From Commensalibacter papalotli (GTDB lineage: Bacteria > Pseudomonadota > Alphaproteobacteria > Acetobacterales > Acetobacteraceae), in contig NZ_CAMXCI010000006.1 in assembly GCF_947179115.1 (NCBI RefSeq), positions 1 to 56,369 of the forward strand: a stretch of DNA of 56,369 nucleotides. The letters run 5' to 3'. The notes beneath the pieces are model-generated. The model saw only the letters and a list, made by a program, of their open reading frames with translations. It was not told where the DNA came from and did no database searches. Position numbers and translations under genes: made by a program. The stretch's first letter is position 1; every line of letters begins with the position of its first letter. This document shows, in pieces, positions 42,353 to 51,570 of the stretch.

Positions 42353-43621
42353 TTATGAAGTGGGCTCTATGGTAGGAACTTGTTTATTAATAACCTTGTT
42401 CACATCAACATCACCACCTGTTAAGGTGAAAATAGAGATAACTGAAAAACTAAAGGCGATAATACCCAAAATAATATAGGTATCTTGAAATCCTATTGTT
42501 TCATATAGGTTTCCAGTTAAATATGACATTAACATAATTGCAATTTGTTTAAAAAAACAAAAGCATACAAGATAAATAGTTGCTGATAATCTAATTTCAA
42601 AAACAGTAGTAATATATTTAAAACACCCGACAATTAAAAATGGAACTTCAAACATATGGAGTGTTTTCAAAATAATAACTTCAATAACAGAAGTAGCAAA
42701 AGCTGATCCTAAAATCCGCACAGACATAATGAAACCCGCAATTAATAGTCCATTTTTAGGCCCGATACGATTAATAATTAAAGGAGTAAAAAACATCACT
42801 AGCGCATTTAATAATTCTCCTAGCGTGGTAACATATCCAAAAGCTCTTGTTCCCTGAGCTTCTGATGTAAAAAAGGATACAAAAAAATTGGCGAATTGTT
42901 GATCAAAGACATCATAGGTACAAGAAACACCGATAACAAATAAACTTAGGAACCAAAGTCTAGGATTTTTAAATAATTGTAATACCAAATGAATATCAAA
43001 AGGTTTTTCTTGAACTTCAGGTGTAATTTTCTCCTCTTGAGTATTTTTATTTTCTGGGTTGGACAAATATAACAAGATTGCTAAGCAGATTGCAAAAACA
43101 GATCCCATCCAAAAAACAAACTCATTATTAATGGTCATCATATAACCAACAACAGAGGCGCATATTGCCCAACCAACACATCCAAACATTCTGGCTCTGC
43201 CAAATTCAAAATGATTATGACGACTGACTTTTTCTATATATGCTTCAATCGTAGGTGCACCACCATTATAAATAAAGCCCAAGTAAAACCCACCAACCAC
43301 AGAAGCAATATAAATATTGACTTTTAGCAAAGGTCCAAGAACGAATATAAAAAATGGGCCAAACAAAACCAACATCCCAACAATAACCCATAAGAGATGC
43401 TTTTTTGTTCCAAATTTATCTGATAACAGTCCAAAAATTGGTTGGAAAACCAATGCAAAAAAAGAAATGCTGGCAAACATAATTCCCATATTAGATTTGG
43501 AGACATGATGAATTTCACCAAGCCAAATTGGGAAAAAAGGGAAATATGCACCTATAATAAAGAAATATAGAAAAAAGAAAGATCCAAAAATCCAAAAATT
43601 TTGATTTTTAAGATAATACAT
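42353..43621 (-). CDS. lacY: Lactose permease (LacY, enterobacterial type)
   Basis: A 422-residue, 12-helix major facilitator lactose:proton symporter. The start, MYYLKNQNFWIFGSFFF, is nearly that of E. coli LacY. Residues needed for transport are kept by motif: IEAYIEKVSRHNHFEFGRAR (Glu126, Arg144), MFGCVGWAICAS (Cys148), SCTYDVFDQQFANFF (Asp237/240), TTLGELLNA (Glu269), MSVRILGSAFAT (Arg302), and LKTLHMFEVPFLIVG (Lys319, His322, Glu325). It follows lacZ by 21 bases with AAGGGG as ribosome site. Similarity to E. coli seems well above half by eye, far more than expected for a vertical alphaproteobacterial gene. No lacA follows. Confidence 0.97.
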   Translation of the reverse strand: MYYLKNQNFWIFGSFFFLYFFIIGAYFPFFPIWLGEIHHVSKSNMGIMFASISFFALVFQPIFGLLSDKFGTKKHLLWVIVGMLVLFGPFFIFVLGPLLKVNIYIASVVGGFYLGFIYNGGAPTIEAYIEKVSRHNHFEFGRARMFGCVGWAICASVVGYMMTINNEFVFWMGSVFAICLAILLYLSNPENKNTQEEKITPEVQEKPFDIHLVLQLFKNPRLWFLSLFVIGVSCTYDVFDQQFANFFVSFFTSEAQGTRAFGYVTTLGELLNALVMFFTPLIINRIGPKNGLLIAGFIMSVRILGSAFATSVIEVIILKTLHMFEVPFLIVGCFKYITTVFEIRLSATIYLVCFCFFKQIAIMLMSYLTGNLYETIGFQDTYIILGIIAFSFSVISIFTLTGGDVDVNKVINKQVPTIEPTS

Positions 43622-43642
43622 GATGGATTTCCCCTTTGCCTT

Positions 43643-46600
43643 TTATGAGCGAGACCAGCAGATTTGATAATGGTAATGATTATCTGAAAGTAAATATTCA
43701 GAGTGTACACTTGGGCTCCATGAATCATCACCACCAACGCCCATATGTTGTGCATCTAGGATCAGCAATATTCCCTTTTCTTTTTTCAACAAGTGACGAT
43801 GTGACGTATCCATCAATTGTTTTTGACTATATTGACTGATACCAAAATGGAATAATCCAGATAATCGATGATCTTCAATTTCCAGAGTTCGCGTATCACA
43901 ACGCAATCCGTTTTCAGATGGGAAAATATAAGGAGTATATAATTCTTCGATACAAGCTTGCCATAGGCTTACTTGAGCAGCCGTTTTTCTATCAGGGTAA
44001 TTTTCAAAAGGGCCCTTACCAAACCAAGTCACATTTTTAGGATCTGCATTCAAACAACACGTTAATCCTATACGAGCAGGTTGAGGATGACCTTTGGCAA
44101 TTTCAACATGCACTTGCACTTTCATTTGATTATCATGACTAAGGAAAAACTCTTTTTCACTAATAAACAAACACTGGCCATTTCCTTGATAATAATGTTT
44201 TGTTCTTACGAATACGCCATCATTCAAAACATCAACTTTATAATCAATTAAAGTTGATTCTAAATGATAATATCCGCTATGGCTCCATCGCTCTATCCAA
44301 GCATTAGGATCAATACGATCAACTTCACTTACCCCAATATCATTATCTATGGGTGCTCTGGTAAAGTTGTCTTGTAAAGGAGAAAGGAGTGCTGGGGCAT
44401 TATTTTTATTCCACTGAACCAGTAGTCCTGTTTGAGTGTCAAATTGCCATACAGACTGATCAATTTTTATAGAAAGCAGGTTTTCTTTCTCAGTAATTGC
44501 AGCTAGACAACTTGTTTTATCAAAAGATTGATAGTCTAATGTTTGTGCAATTAACCATTGATCCCATGCTGTTTTGTGATTTGCATCAGACCAAATAGTA
44601 GGTTCAGGTTGCACGATTTCAACATTAAACCATAACTCTCCAACACCTATATATTCTGGAATTTCAGTAATTTCGATAAGTTGGTCTTTTTGGGCTGTAA
44701 TATTTAATAGACATTGGCCTTGAGCAACTTTTCTTCCATTCCATTCAAAAGACCATTTTAATAACTCATTATCTGTATGTCTAAATAAGTAATCACTGGT
44801 AATTTTTAATGTTAATGGATTTTTACTTACGAGTTCAAATTTGAAAAATTGTTGTGCATGTTGGGCTTCATATAGGGTCGGATGAGGGGTGCGATCTGGA
44901 AAGACTAATCCATCCAAACAGAATTGACGATCATTGGGTTTATCTCCAAAATCTCCACCATAAGCATAGAAAGAAACGCCATTTTCTTCTTTCGTAATAC
45001 CTTGATCAACCCAATCCCATATAAATCCACCTTGCAGTCTGGGATATTGATGAAACGCTTGCCAATACTCATCGAAGCTTCCAAGACTATTTCCCATTGC
45101 ATGCGCATACTCACATAAAATTAATGGTCTATTTTCATCAGGCATGCTGATCCAATTTTTAATAGCAAATTTAGGCACCGCTGGAAAGTTTTGATCTTGA
45201 TCAACCCGAGCATACATTGGACATACAATATCAGTGGCAGGACTATTAGCCCCACCCCCTTCATATTGAACAGGTCTTGATGGATCTGTTTTCTTTACCC
45301 ATTGATACATCGCATCATGGTTATGCCCATAACCAGATTCATTGCCCAGCGACCAAATGATAATAGATGGGTGATTACGATGATGAGGGACTAAACGTGT
45401 AATTCTTGCCATCATGGCATTTAGCCAAACAGGATCATTACTTAACCTGTTCATCGGGGTCATCCCGTGTGTTTCTATATTGGCTTCATCAACAACATAT
45501 AATCCATATTGATCACATAATTTATACCATAATAAATTGTTCGGATAATGAGAGCATCGTACTGCATTAAAATTATGCTGTTTCATTAAAAGAATATCTT
45601 GCAGCATCGTTGCTTTATCCATGACTTGACCATGTTCGGGATGGTGTTCATGGCGATTAGTGCCACGGATTAATAAGGGTTGGCCATTTAATTTTAATAA
45701 GCCATTCTCTATAGTTATTTCCCTAAAACCAACGTTACAAGCCTCACATTCTATTAGATTATCTTGAGTATCAAGTAAACTTAGCACTAAACGATATAAA
45801 TGTGGTTCTTCTGCACTCCATAGAAATGGAGTATTTACAGATAACTCTAAGTCAACCTTATCATGATAGTTACCACGTTCATCAACAATATCAGTGCCAA
45901 TTTCTTTTACTTCAGAACAAATATGGTCTTTACCATACCATAAATCAGCTTGAATTTTTAAGTGATCATAGCGAGCTTGATCGCTTTGAACAGTAACTTC
46001 TATGGAAAGTTTTCCATAATCGTAATGACCCTGCAAAGAAGGCGTTACCGCGAAGTCAGAGATATAATCTTTTGGCTTATAGTGTAAATTAACATCACGG
46101 AAAATACCGCTCATACGCCACATATCTTGGTCTTCTAGATACGTGCCATCAGACCAGCGTAAAACCATAACCGCTATTCGGTTAACACCAGCATGTAAAT
46201 AATTAGTTAAATTAAATTCTGCTGGTAAGCGACTATCCTGAGAATATCCAACCCATTGTCCATTACACCACAAATAAAAAGCGGAATTAACACCGTCAAA
46301 TATAATGTGGCAATTTTTGTCAGTTAGTTTTTCTTTATCCACATTAATTGTGAGCGAGTAACAACCTGTGGGGTTATGTTTTGGTACAAAAGGTGGATTC
46401 ACAGGAATAGGATATGTTACATTCGTATAGATAGGCGCATCATAACCATATATTTGCCAATTAGATGGGACAGGAATTGTTTTGTGATCTTCCAGGTCAT
46501 CCTGCACCCATTGTTCTGGCACCTCTTCGGGAGCAGTAAAATAATTAAAATTCCATGATCCATTTAAACATTGAATAGATTGTGGTTTTATATCCTGGTA

Positions 46601-46741
46601 TGCATCTTGTTTATTTGACCATTGATACAAAGGAGCATGCGATGGCAGCCTTTTAAACTCTATTATTGAAGGGTTTTCCCAATCTCTTCTTGCTAGGATT
46701 TGTGACAAAGTTAACGCTTTAAAAGAATCTGATTGAGGCAT
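43643..46741 (-). CDS. lacZ: Beta-galactosidase (LacZ, enterobacterial type)
   Basis: A 1032-residue GH2 beta-galactosidase, essentially the full length of E. coli LacZ (1023). Catalytic acid/base Glu is in WSLGNESGYG near 465, and the nucleophile Glu in ILCEYAHAMGNSLG near 542. Also seen: PSNWQIYGYDAPIYTNVTYP, NRHEHHPEHGQVMD, VRCSHYPNNLLWY, VDEANIETHGM, FIWDWVDQG, ENGLRCDTRTLE and GGDDSWSPSVHSEY. The reading frame also allows a GTG at 46744; both fit AGGAG at 46751-46755, and I chose the ATG. Alphaproteobacteria rarely carry this type. The lac operator sits right upstream. Splits lactose and other galactosides taken up by LacY. Confidence 0.97.
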   Translation of the reverse strand: MPQSDSFKALTLSQILARRDWENPSIIEFKRLPSHAPLYQWSNKQDAYQDIKPQSIQCLNGSWNFNYFTAPEEVPEQWVQDDLEDHKTIPVPSNWQIYGYDAPIYTNVTYPIPVNPPFVPKHNPTGCYSLTINVDKEKLTDKNCHIIFDGVNSAFYLWCNGQWVGYSQDSRLPAEFNLTNYLHAGVNRIAVMVLRWSDGTYLEDQDMWRMSGIFRDVNLHYKPKDYISDFAVTPSLQGHYDYGKLSIEVTVQSDQARYDHLKIQADLWYGKDHICSEVKEIGTDIVDERGNYHDKVDLELSVNTPFLWSAEEPHLYRLVLSLLDTQDNLIECEACNVGFREITIENGLLKLNGQPLLIRGTNRHEHHPEHGQVMDKATMLQDILLMKQHNFNAVRCSHYPNNLLWYKLCDQYGLYVVDEANIETHGMTPMNRLSNDPVWLNAMMARITRLVPHHRNHPSIIIWSLGNESGYGHNHDAMYQWVKKTDPSRPVQYEGGGANSPATDIVCPMYARVDQDQNFPAVPKFAIKNWISMPDENRPLILCEYAHAMGNSLGSFDEYWQAFHQYPRLQGGFIWDWVDQGITKEENGVSFYAYGGDFGDKPNDRQFCLDGLVFPDRTPHPTLYEAQHAQQFFKFELVSKNPLTLKITSDYLFRHTDNELLKWSFEWNGRKVAQGQCLLNITAQKDQLIEITEIPEYIGVGELWFNVEIVQPEPTIWSDANHKTAWDQWLIAQTLDYQSFDKTSCLAAITEKENLLSIKIDQSVWQFDTQTGLLVQWNKNNAPALLSPLQDNFTRAPIDNDIGVSEVDRIDPNAWIERWSHSGYYHLESTLIDYKVDVLNDGVFVRTKHYYQGNGQCLFISEKEFFLSHDNQMKVQVHVEIAKGHPQPARIGLTCCLNADPKNVTWFGKGPFENYPDRKTAAQVSLWQACIEELYTPYIFPSENGLRCDTRTLEIEDHRLSGLFHFGISQYSQKQLMDTSHRHLLKKEKGILLILDAQHMGVGGDDSWSPSVHSEYLLSDNHYHYQICWSRS

Positions 46742-46753
46742 CACTCATAACTC

Positions 46754-46790
46754 CTAAATATAAATGTTATTCGTTCACATTTATATTTAG
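46754..46790 (-). promoter_or_regulatory. lacO: lac operator in front of lacZ
   Basis: A 37-base inverted repeat with perfect 14-bp arms (46754-46767 and 46777-46790) and a 9-base centre. Its 21-base core (46762-46782, reverse strand) matches the E. coli lacO1 operator at 17 of 21 positions; positions 3, 9, 12 and 19 differ. It overlaps the first base of the lacZ ribosome site. TTTACA, the same -35 as the E. coli lac promoter, occurs about 33 bases before the core; a clean -10 is less clear. LacI binding here is very likely. Confidence 0.88.
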
Positions 46791-46799
46791 AGTAATAAA

Positions 46800-46834
46800 C
46801 ACCACCACTTGTAAAATCATATAAAAGTGAGGTG
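46800..46834 (-). terminator. Possible terminator between lacI and lacZ
   Basis: On the reverse strand CACCTCACTT pairs with AAGTGGTGGTG (about 10 bp, one wobble, one bulge) with a 14-base loop, then TTTATT. It lies 20 bases after lacI and would separate lacI from the lacZY transcript. Confidence 0.5.
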
Positions 46835-46854
46835 TGGATATTTTCTTATTTTAC

Positions 46855-47940
46855 CTAAGATCTTGCTGATAAATAATCTGCAATCACATATAATTGCTTA
46901 GCAAACTCTTTATCATTTGTTGAATTTAATGAATTGGCAGAAGTGCTTGTCTCTCTTTTAACTAAACTTGTCGGTAACACAAGAGATGAAATATTACTCT
47001 CGGGAGCGTTCATTTTATGTAATAATTTCTCGACAGCTTGTTTACCCAACTCCTTAAAATCTTGAGCAATAGTCGTTAACGGAGGATAAAAAAATGCGCT
47101 ATCCTCTGTATCATCATATCCAATCACTGATATTTGTTCTGGGATTTGAATTCTCAGCTCATGTAAGGCACGTAATCCCCCCAATGCCATTTGATCATTA
47201 GCAAAACAAATCGCGGTTGGGTGTTGATGAGAATAGCATAATGCTTTTGTCAAGGCATATCCCGAAGCAGAGCTCCAATCGCCTTCTTGAATACTTATTG
47301 GGGATATACGATGCTTTTGTAAGGCTTTAATCCACCCATCAAAACGTAACCGAGCAGATACAGAACTTTGAGGCCCTGTAATTAACGCAATTGACGTATG
47401 TCCGAACTCAATCAGATGTGTAATGCCTTGTTGTCCTCCCTCTCTTGAATCTGTCATTACAGAAAGGCAGGATTCTTTGGGGTCTACATCCATAAATAAA
47501 ACAGGAATATTTCGACATAAATGCTGAATTTGAATTATTTGTTGCGAATTGCTGGGGATGTTGACAATAATTCCATCGACGCGTTGTTCTAATAATTCGT
47601 TGATAACATGGTCTATTATATTCAAAGATTGATTTTTGGCCATTGCAATAACAACACTATATTTTAATTCTTCCGCATGCACCTTAACAGAAGCTGCAAT
47701 TTGAGAAGGCGCGTGCAATGAAATATCTGTGGTTGCTAAACCAATCGTACTGCTTTTCTTGCCAGCCAATTGTTGGGCTACACGATTAGGCGTATAATTC
47801 AATGATTTCATCGCAGTGAAAACTGCTTCTTTTGTTTTTATAGAAACGCAAACAGAGCCGTTGATCACACGCGAAACTGTTTGATAAGACACCCCAGCCA
47901 ATGCAGCAACATCTTTTAATGTTGGCTGTTTATTAAGCAT
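46855..47940 (-). CDS. lacI: Lac repressor (LacI, enterobacterial type)
   Basis: A 361-residue repressor, same length as E. coli LacI (360). DNA-binding domain: LKDVAALAGVSYQTVSRVIN, with the recognition-helix residues YQTVSR identical to E. coli, and hinge YTPNRVAQQLAGKKS. Inducer domain: HAPSQI, SSVSARLRFDGW (Arg197), CFANDQMALGG (Asn246) and IGYDDTEDSAFFYPPL (Asp274), all matching residues that contact galactosides. The C-terminal helix (EFAKQLYVIADYLSARS) could support tetramers but has a weak heptad. Orientation lacI-lacZ-lacY on one strand is the E. coli order. It is downstream of a GNAT gene and may have its own promoter; TGATATATCA lies at 47966-47975. Confidence 0.96.
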   Translation of the reverse strand: MLNKQPTLKDVAALAGVSYQTVSRVINGSVCVSIKTKEAVFTAMKSLNYTPNRVAQQLAGKKSSTIGLATTDISLHAPSQIAASVKVHAEELKYSVVIAMAKNQSLNIIDHVINELLEQRVDGIIVNIPSNSQQIIQIQHLCRNIPVLFMDVDPKESCLSVMTDSREGGQQGITHLIEFGHTSIALITGPQSSVSARLRFDGWIKALQKHRISPISIQEGDWSSASGYALTKALCYSHQHPTAICFANDQMALGGLRALHELRIQIPEQISVIGYDDTEDSAFFYPPLTTIAQDFKELGKQAVEKLLHKMNAPESNISSLVLPTSLVKRETSTSANSLNSTNDKEFAKQLYVIADYLSARS

Positions 47941-48031
47941 AAAATATCAGCTTTCATTGTTAAATTGATATATCAGATATAAACATCAACTTGGTACGTT
48001 AGTATATTTTGCTTACAAAGTATAAAGTTTT

Positions 48032-48484
48032 TTATAATGCACATTTACCGATTTTAATCGTGTGATCGACTTTACATCCCATGAAATATTCAGGTTGATA
48101 CGTTTCTTCGTTTATTCTGTTTTCCAGTTGAACAAATCCGTGTTTTTGATAAAATTTAACAGCAGCCTTATTCTCGGTATAAACATTTAAAAATAATTCA
48201 GAGCGAACCTGTTTGGCTCTTTCAATGAGGCTAGAGCCTAATCCTTTGCGTTGATATTGTGTTTTGATAAAAAGACCAGAAATATAATTATCTGTTAATC
48301 CAATAAATCCCTTTATTCCGTGAATATCTTGTACATAGACTTCTGATGATGGAAGGATCATTCTGACTAAGTCAGTATTGTTTTTAAAAAAAGATGGATC
48401 AATAAAAGGGTGAGCGAATAGATTTTGATTGAGCCAAATAGCCATCACTTGATCTAAATCATTACTTTGAAATTCTCTGATCAT
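48032..48484 (-). CDS. GNAT family N-acetyltransferase
   Basis: A 150-residue acetyltransferase of the GNAT fold. The acetyl-CoA motif is in IKTQYQRKGLGSSLIERAK (the Q/RxxGxG loop), followed by FLNVYTENKAAVKFYQKHGF, typical of the YjaB/RimI-like branch, and the N-terminal IREFQSNDLDQVMAIW. The acceptor is unknown. It starts 24 bases after the cysN stop in the same direction, so it may be the last gene of the cysHDN transcript. It is not related to LacA, the galactoside acetyltransferase of E. coli lac operons, which has a hexapeptide fold. Confidence 0.88.
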   Translation of the reverse strand: MIREFQSNDLDQVMAIWLNQNLFAHPFIDPSFFKNNTDLVRMILPSSEVYVQDIHGIKGFIGLTDNYISGLFIKTQYQRKGLGSSLIERAKQVRSELFLNVYTENKAAVKFYQKHGFVQLENRINEETYQPEYFMGCKVDHTIKIGKCAL

Positions 48485-48508
48485 TGATCCCTCTATAATT
48501 TTAAAGAA

Positions 48509-49822
48509 CTATTTAAATAAAACAGCCCCCGCTGTACGATTGGTTGCTGTATCCACAAGGATAGCAGCCCCAACGTCTTTGGCTTCATTATATGGTAAAA
48601 TAGGAATGTGTTGTTGTAATACCAAAGAAACTTCTCCAATGCTGTTTTTATCCAGATTTTCGGCAGGTTCAGTTTCCAAAGTATGAATATTTAAATGATG
48701 TTCAATTGCTGATACTTTTGTTTTAATCCAACGGTGTCCGTGCTTTAACCAATAAGCACGCCCTACAACCAAAGGCTCATCATCTAACCATGCCAAGGTT
48801 GCTTTGGCTTCTTTTTGTGAAGTTGATGATTCAGCTGCAATTAACCAATCCCCACGGGAAACATCAATCTCTTGATCTAAGATTAAACCGACAGATTGAC
48901 CTGTAGCAGCTTCATGAAGTTCTTCTTGTAGTGCGTTGGCAAAGATCTTGCTGATTTTGGCTTTTGCACCAGAAGGCTGAACGGTCAAATGATCTCCAAC
49001 CGTGACAGTGCCCGCAGCAACTCTACCCCAGAAAATACGACGACCATGTTGGGTTGATGAACCATCATGAGCTTCTTGTAATTTTTGCACGAACTGAACA
49101 GGGAAATGAAATGCTTGTGTGTTATACGCAACGTGAGAAGGGAGTGCTGTTAAGGCTTCTAATAGGCTAGGTCCTTGATAGACTTTTTCACATAAAATAT
49201 TGCCATGTTTATCGGCATTACGAGTGGTAATATTTAACCCTTTTAATGCAGAAATAGGAATAATATCCGTAATGGTTACATTGGCTTGTTGGGTGAATTT
49301 TTCCAAAGCACGTTTGACATTAATAAATGCTGTATCAGGGTCCTTGATCGCGTCTAATTTATTAATGGCAAACAAAATAGAAGGCACTTTTAATAAGTTA
49401 GCCAATAAGGTATGACGACGTGTTTGAGGTAATAACTCAACCACTTTGTCTTCCCAATTGATTTTGGTTACATCAACCAAGATCACCGCAGCATCGCTGC
49501 TGCTGGCGGCGGTAATCATGTTGCGCGTATATTGCTCATGGCCAGGCGCATCGGCAATAATAAATTTACGTTCTGGCGTGGTGAAATAACGATAGGCAAC
49601 ATCAATGGTAATACCTTGTTCACGTTCAGCCTGTAATCCATCGGTTAATTTGGCTAGATCATAAGATTCATCATCAGCAAGTTTATGTTGAATGCCAGAA
49701 AGCTGATCCGCAAGAATGGCTTTACTGTCCAGCAATAAACGCCCAATTAAGGTGCTTTTCCCATCATCGACGCTGCCAGCGGTTAAGAATTTAAGCGTAT
49801 GTTTGTTTTGTAAAGATGACAT
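48509..49822 (-). CDS. cysN: Sulfate adenylyltransferase, GTPase subunit
   Basis: A 437-residue GTPase subunit of ATP sulfurylase. It drives formation of adenylyl sulfate by CysD. Seen: P-loop TAGSVDDGKSTLIGRLL, EREQGITIDVAYRYF, DAPGHEQYTRNM (switch II), INKLDAIKD (NKxD), and the C-terminal beta-barrel domains. Length corresponds to CysN alone; there is no fused CysC (adenylylsulfate kinase) at the end. It follows cysD by 41 bases. Acts in assimilatory sulfate reduction in the cytosol. Confidence 0.96.
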   Translation of the reverse strand: MSSLQNKHTLKFLTAGSVDDGKSTLIGRLLLDSKAILADQLSGIQHKLADDESYDLAKLTDGLQAEREQGITIDVAYRYFTTPERKFIIADAPGHEQYTRNMITAASSSDAAVILVDVTKINWEDKVVELLPQTRRHTLLANLLKVPSILFAINKLDAIKDPDTAFINVKRALEKFTQQANVTITDIIPISALKGLNITTRNADKHGNILCEKVYQGPSLLEALTALPSHVAYNTQAFHFPVQFVQKLQEAHDGSSTQHGRRIFWGRVAAGTVTVGDHLTVQPSGAKAKISKIFANALQEELHEAATGQSVGLILDQEIDVSRGDWLIAAESSTSQKEAKATLAWLDDEPLVVGRAYWLKHGHRWIKTKVSAIEHHLNIHTLETEPAENLDKNSIGEVSLVLQQHIPILPYNEAKDVGAAILVDTATNRTAGAVLFK

Positions 49823-49863
49823 AAAATCGTTTCCTCAAGAGTTAAAATGATGACAGCGTAAAC

Positions 49864-50778
49864 TTAGAAATAACCTTCAAGTTTACGTTTCTCCATAGAT
49901 GCTTCAGAGGTTTGATCATCCATACGGGTGGCTCCTCGCTCACTGATAGTTACAGCAGCCGTTTCCTTGACAATGTCACTGGCATTGGCAGCATCACTTT
50001 CAATAGGGCAAGTACAAGTCATATCCCCAACAGTGCGGAAACGCACAGTTTTGGTTTCAATGGTTTCCCCTTCTTGCACAGGGGTAACATCGGTTACTGG
50101 CACTAATAATCCTTTACGGGGGATCACTTGGCGCTGATGAGCGTAATATAGGTTAGGAAGCGGGATTTTTTCTTGTTCAATATATTTCCACACATCAAAT
50201 TCTGTCCAATTAGAGATTGGGAAGACACGGAAATTTTCGTCAGGTAAAATGCGAGTATTAAATATATTCCATAACTCAGGACGTTGTGCTTTGGGTTGCC
50301 ATTGACCAAAAGAATCACGATGAGAGAAAATGCGTTCTTTGGCACGGGCCTTTTCTTCATCGCGTCTTGCACCACCTAGCAGCGCATCAAAACGAAATTC
50401 TTCAATTGCTTCTAGTAGTGTCACAGATTGGTGTGGATTACGGCTTTCCAAAGGGTGACTTAATCGAACAGTGCCACGTTTCATGGAATCTTCAACATTA
50501 CGAACGATTAATTTTGCATTAAGCTCTTTGGCTCTGCGATCACGAAATTCAACAACTTCAGGGAAATTGTGTCCAGTATCAATCATCAATAAAGGGAAGG
50601 GGAATTGTCCTTGCCCAAACGCTTTTTCTGCCAAACGTAACATGACGCAAGAATCTTTTCCCCCAGAAAAAAGAAGTGCAGGGCGTTCAAAAGAGCCAGC
50701 CACTTCTCTCATGATAAAGATAGATTCTTCTTCTAAATCAGAAAGAGGAGTATATAAATTGGGTGAATGAGAAGTCAT
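49864..50778 (-). CDS. cysD: Sulfate adenylyltransferase, small subunit
   Basis: A 304-residue adenylyl-transfer subunit of ATP sulfurylase, forming adenylyl sulfate (APS) from sulfate and ATP. Seen: the PP-loop ALLFSGGKDSCVMLRLAEKA, PLLMIDTGHNFPEVVEFRD, LLGGARRDEEKARAKERIFS, and the C-terminal VRFRTVGDMTCTCPIES. Length is typical. It lies between cysH (33 bases upstream) and cysN and so belongs to the cysHDN operon. Confidence 0.97.
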   Translation of the reverse strand: MTSHSPNLYTPLSDLEEESIFIMREVAGSFERPALLFSGGKDSCVMLRLAEKAFGQGQFPFPLLMIDTGHNFPEVVEFRDRRAKELNAKLIVRNVEDSMKRGTVRLSHPLESRNPHQSVTLLEAIEEFRFDALLGGARRDEEKARAKERIFSHRDSFGQWQPKAQRPELWNIFNTRILPDENFRVFPISNWTEFDVWKYIEQEKIPLPNLYYAHQRQVIPRKGLLVPVTDVTPVQEGETIETKTVRFRTVGDMTCTCPIESDAANASDIVKETAAVTISERGATRMDDQTSEASMEKRKLEGYF

Positions 50779-50811
50779 AAAATTTCCCTTAAGTCTTAAA
50801 TCAAATCGTTA

Positions 50812-51570
50812 TTATTTTGAAGGTCTGTTTGATAGAGAAGATGCATCATGAACATGTAATCCACATTCTTTTGCGCCATCTTGTTCCCACCACCAACGTC
50901 CAGCACGGAAATCTTCACCTAAAGCAATCGCACGGGTGCAAGGTTCACATCCAATGCTAACATAAAATTGGTCATGCAAGGGATTATAAGGTACGTTATT
51001 TTCTTTGACATAATGCCAGATATCCCCAATCGTCCAATCTAATAAAGGATTAATTTTTACCTTTGGCTGTGTTGCATCGCTTGGGTTTTCTTGTTCAACT
51101 ATTTGTAAGTTGGCTCTAAAGTTAGATTGTTCTCTACGTAGGCCTGTAATCCAAGCTTCATGTCCCTTAAGCATTACTTTTAAAGGGACTAGCTTACGAA
51201 TATGGCAACATTCTTTGCGCAGCTCAACTGATTCGAAAATCCCATTTTCGCCATTTTTTTTGACATATTCAGCAACTTGATCTTCATCAGGATAATAAGT
51301 TTTTATTTCCAGATTATAATGAGTTTTTGCTTGATCTTTAAGATCCAAGGTTTGCTGATGTAATTTTTTCGTATCCAACATTGCAATAGAAATAGGTAGG
51401 CCTAAACGGTGAATAAAGTCCGTAATGACCATATCTTCGACCCCAAGGCTGGTGGCTTGAACGATTTGGCCATACTCTGCCACCGCGTTTTTAAGGATTT
51501 CTTGAGTTTCAAGCAGTTTACGTTCATAAAATTCACTGGGTTTTTTAGAGTATAGTTCTATCGGAGTCAT
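50812..51570 (-). CDS. cysH: Adenylyl-sulfate (APS) reductase
   Basis: A 252-residue reductase converting adenylyl sulfate to sulfite. The PP-loop family fold is seen in IVQATSLGVEDMVITDFI, and the catalytic region near the C-terminus is AKECGLHVH. Two cysteine pairs are present: ELRKECCHIRK near residue 121 and SIGCEPCTRAI near 207. These bind the [4Fe-4S] cluster of APS-type reductases, which use APS directly; PAPS-only enzymes such as E. coli CysH lack them. This fits the absence of cysC around it. First gene of cysHDN. About 260 bases separate it from cysA; an imperfect inverted repeat at 51642-51679 is the only structure there. Confidence 0.92.
   Translation of the reverse strand: MTPIELYSKKPSEFYERKLLETQEILKNAVAEYGQIVQATSLGVEDMVITDFIHRLGLPISIAMLDTKKLHQQTLDLKDQAKTHYNLEIKTYYPDEDQVAEYVKKNGENGIFESVELRKECCHIRKLVPLKVMLKGHEAWITGLRREQSNFRANLQIVEQENPSDATQPKVKINPLLDWTIGDIWHYVKENNVPYNPLHDQFYVSIGCEPCTRAIALGEDFRAGRWWWEQDGAKECGLHVHDASSLSNRPSK

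Noticed and set aside
48032..48484. GNAT gene as a substitute lacA
   Set aside because: It is a GNAT-fold enzyme placed upstream of lacI and spaced as part of the cys transcript; LacA belongs to another fold.
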